A program made the translations under genes and the position numbers. 40,472 nt of DNA. Source: JAWXBM01 sp034440115 (GTDB lineage Bacteria; Pseudomonadota; Gammaproteobacteria; Xanthomonadales; SZUA-36). The stretch lies in NCBI GenBank assembly GCA_034440115.1, contig JAWXBM010000145.1, forward strand, positions 1 to 40,472, read 5' to 3'. The notes under the pieces were generated by a model. The model was given only the letters and a program-made list of their open reading frames with translations. It had not been told where the DNA came from and ran no database searches. The first letter of the stretch is position 1, and each line of letters begins with the position of its first letter. Below are positions 39,509 to 40,472 of the stretch, piece by piece.

Positions 39509-40472
39509 ATGAGTCAGCCTGTTTCAATGCAGCTTCACGGCCCGATTGCCGTGATCAGTATCAACAATCCACCGGTCAATGCCCTGTCTCTTTCTGTGAG
39601 ATCCGGTTTGATAGAAGCTATAGAACAAGCTGAGAACAGCGCAGCCAAGGCGGTGGTGATGCATTGCGAAGGCCGAACATTCTGCGCCGGGGCTGATATT
39701 CGTGAGTTTGGCAAACCGCCGGTGGACCCCTGGTTGCCGACGGTGGTGGATCGCATCGAAGCCTGTAAATTACCGGTCGTGGCTGCCATTCATGGAACGG
39801 CTTTGGGCGGCGGTCTGGAAACGGCCATTGCTTGCCACTTTCGTATTGCGACGAGAGACGCGAAGCTGGGCTTTCCCGAGGTCAATCTGGGCCTGCTGCC
39901 CGGCGCGGGAGGCACGCAACGAGCGCCTCGCCTGATGGGCGTGCAGGCCGCTTTGGACTTGATGGTCAGTGGCAAACCCTTGAGTGCGCCGCAGGCATTG
40001 GCTGCAGGATTGGTTGACCGGATTGCTGAAGGTGATCTGCTTCAGGCGGCGATGGACTGGGCCAATGAATTGGCTTCAGAATCGACAGCGCCACGTCGCA
40101 GCTCCGAGCTGGCGATAGAAACGGCTGAGTTGCCAGCAGATTTCTTTGCGCAGTACCGCGCAGCAGTGCACAAGAAAACCCGTGGTTTGCCCGCGCCCCA
40201 AGGCATTATCGATTGCGTCGAAAAGGCTACCACGGCGAGCTATGCGGACGGATGCGCACTGGAGCGCGAACTGTTTCAGAAGTTGATGAATTCGTCCGAA
40301 TCAAAAGGCTTGCGTCATGTGTTTTTCGCTGAACGCGAAGCGGCACGAGTTGACGATCTGGACCCGGAAACAGCCTTAAGGCCGATCAATTCGGTGGGCA
40401 TCATCGGTGCAGGCACCATGGGTGGCGGCATTGCCATGAGCTTTGCCAATGCAGGTATTCCTGTGACTTTGC
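39509..40472 (+). CDS. Enoyl-CoA hydratase/3-hydroxyacyl-CoA dehydrogenase, FadJ-like (5' part)
   Basis: The 321 visible codons start MSQPVSMQLHGPIAVISINN and run off the window. Residues 1-190 are a crotonase domain: PVNALSLSVR, the oxyanion CAGADIREF and HGTALGGGLETAIAC, and GFPEVNLGLLPGAGGTQR, which contains the catalytic glutamate region. A linker follows, and near residue 296 the NAD-binding motif of the dehydrogenase begins (VGIIGAGTMGGGIAMSFANA). This order is that of FadJ and the peroxisomal bifunctional enzyme, in fatty-acid beta-oxidation. ATG 39509 has a weak ribosome site, GTGAG. The full protein would be about 700 residues. Confidence 0.93.
   Translation, partial: MSQPVSMQLHGPIAVISINNPPVNALSLSVRSGLIEAIEQAENSAAKAVVMHCEGRTFCAGADIREFGKPPVDPWLPTVVDRIEACKLPVVAAIHGTALGGGLETAIACHFRIATRDAKLGFPEVNLGLLPGAGGTQRAPRLMGVQAALDLMVSGKPLSAPQALAAGLVDRIAEGDLLQAAMDWANELASESTAPRRSSELAIETAELPADFFAQYRAAVHKKTRGLPAPQGIIDCVEKATTASYADGCALERELFQKLMNSSESKGLRHVFFAEREAARVDDLDPETALRPINSVGIIGAGTMGGGIAMSFANAGIPVTL

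Noticed and set aside
1..40472. tRNA, rRNA or riboswitch genes
   Set aside because: I saw no cloverleaf with a TTCGANNC arm, no rRNA sequence and no recognisable riboswitch core.

Overview
The window reads as a chromosome segment of a gammaproteobacterium of moderate GC content, probably environmental or marine. The support is a YcgL-family gene, a glmU-glmS pair, a tatABC operon, a Kbp-type BON-LysM protein, an ExbD protein, a type Vd patatin autotransporter, an IPTL-CTERM exported protein, and REP elements of the GTAG-plus-hairpin type. I cannot name the genus.

Layout. Positions 1-3.1 kb hold small accessory genes: an XRE fragment, a Pyr_excise-like protein, MAPEG, an RRM protein, an XRE/membrane-protein pair and a small membrane protein, followed by a short-chain dehydrogenase remnant. 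From 7.5 down to 3.2 kb on the minus strand runs a tightly coupled RimK operon: ZntB-like transporter, RimB-like retropepsin protease, AstE/aspartoacylase-type zinc hydrolase, RimK ligase and an SDR. At 7.6-15 kb are an NTF2-like protein, an S9 peptidase, glmUS and a cobalamin-independent-looking 4Fe-4S protein of the QueG/reductive-dehalogenase class with a small partner gene. At 15.2-19.9 kb lies a scrapyard: a GC-rich LLM oxidoreductase, a carboxymuconolactone-decarboxylase gene, a MazF lacking its usual N-terminus, a secreted protein, a frameshifted AbiEi, a 19-codon AbiEii stub, a DUF885 scrap and an IS4-type transposase scrap. Two 194-bp direct repeats bracket most of it. At 19.9-23.2 kb are msrAB, exbD, a 2-hydroxyacid dehydrogenase and ycgL. 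At 28.6-40.5 kb are mainly housekeeping genes: kbp, acs, a PlpD-like patatin, dodecin, DUF3465, rhomboid, tatABC, an IPTL-CTERM protein and the start of a FadJ-like enzyme.

The most interesting part is 23.37-28.53 kb, four co-directional genes with gaps of 39-64 bases: a lipoprotein, a TIR-TM-TPR protein, a secreted protein, and a SLOG-like protein with two pairs of membrane helices (SLATT-like). The TIR domain keeps the SARM1-type catalytic glutamate. The two exported proteins look like diverged paralogues of each other. TIR enzymes that make nucleotide signals and SLOG domains that bind them are known partners in bacterial immunity (Thoeris). This gene combination, with an inner-membrane effector candidate and two envelope proteins, is not one I recognise as a described system. 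I propose a membrane-based, TIR/SLOG nucleotide-signalling conflict or stress system with a periplasmic sensing part; that role is inference.

All calls come from reading the sequence and recalling family motifs; no database search was run.
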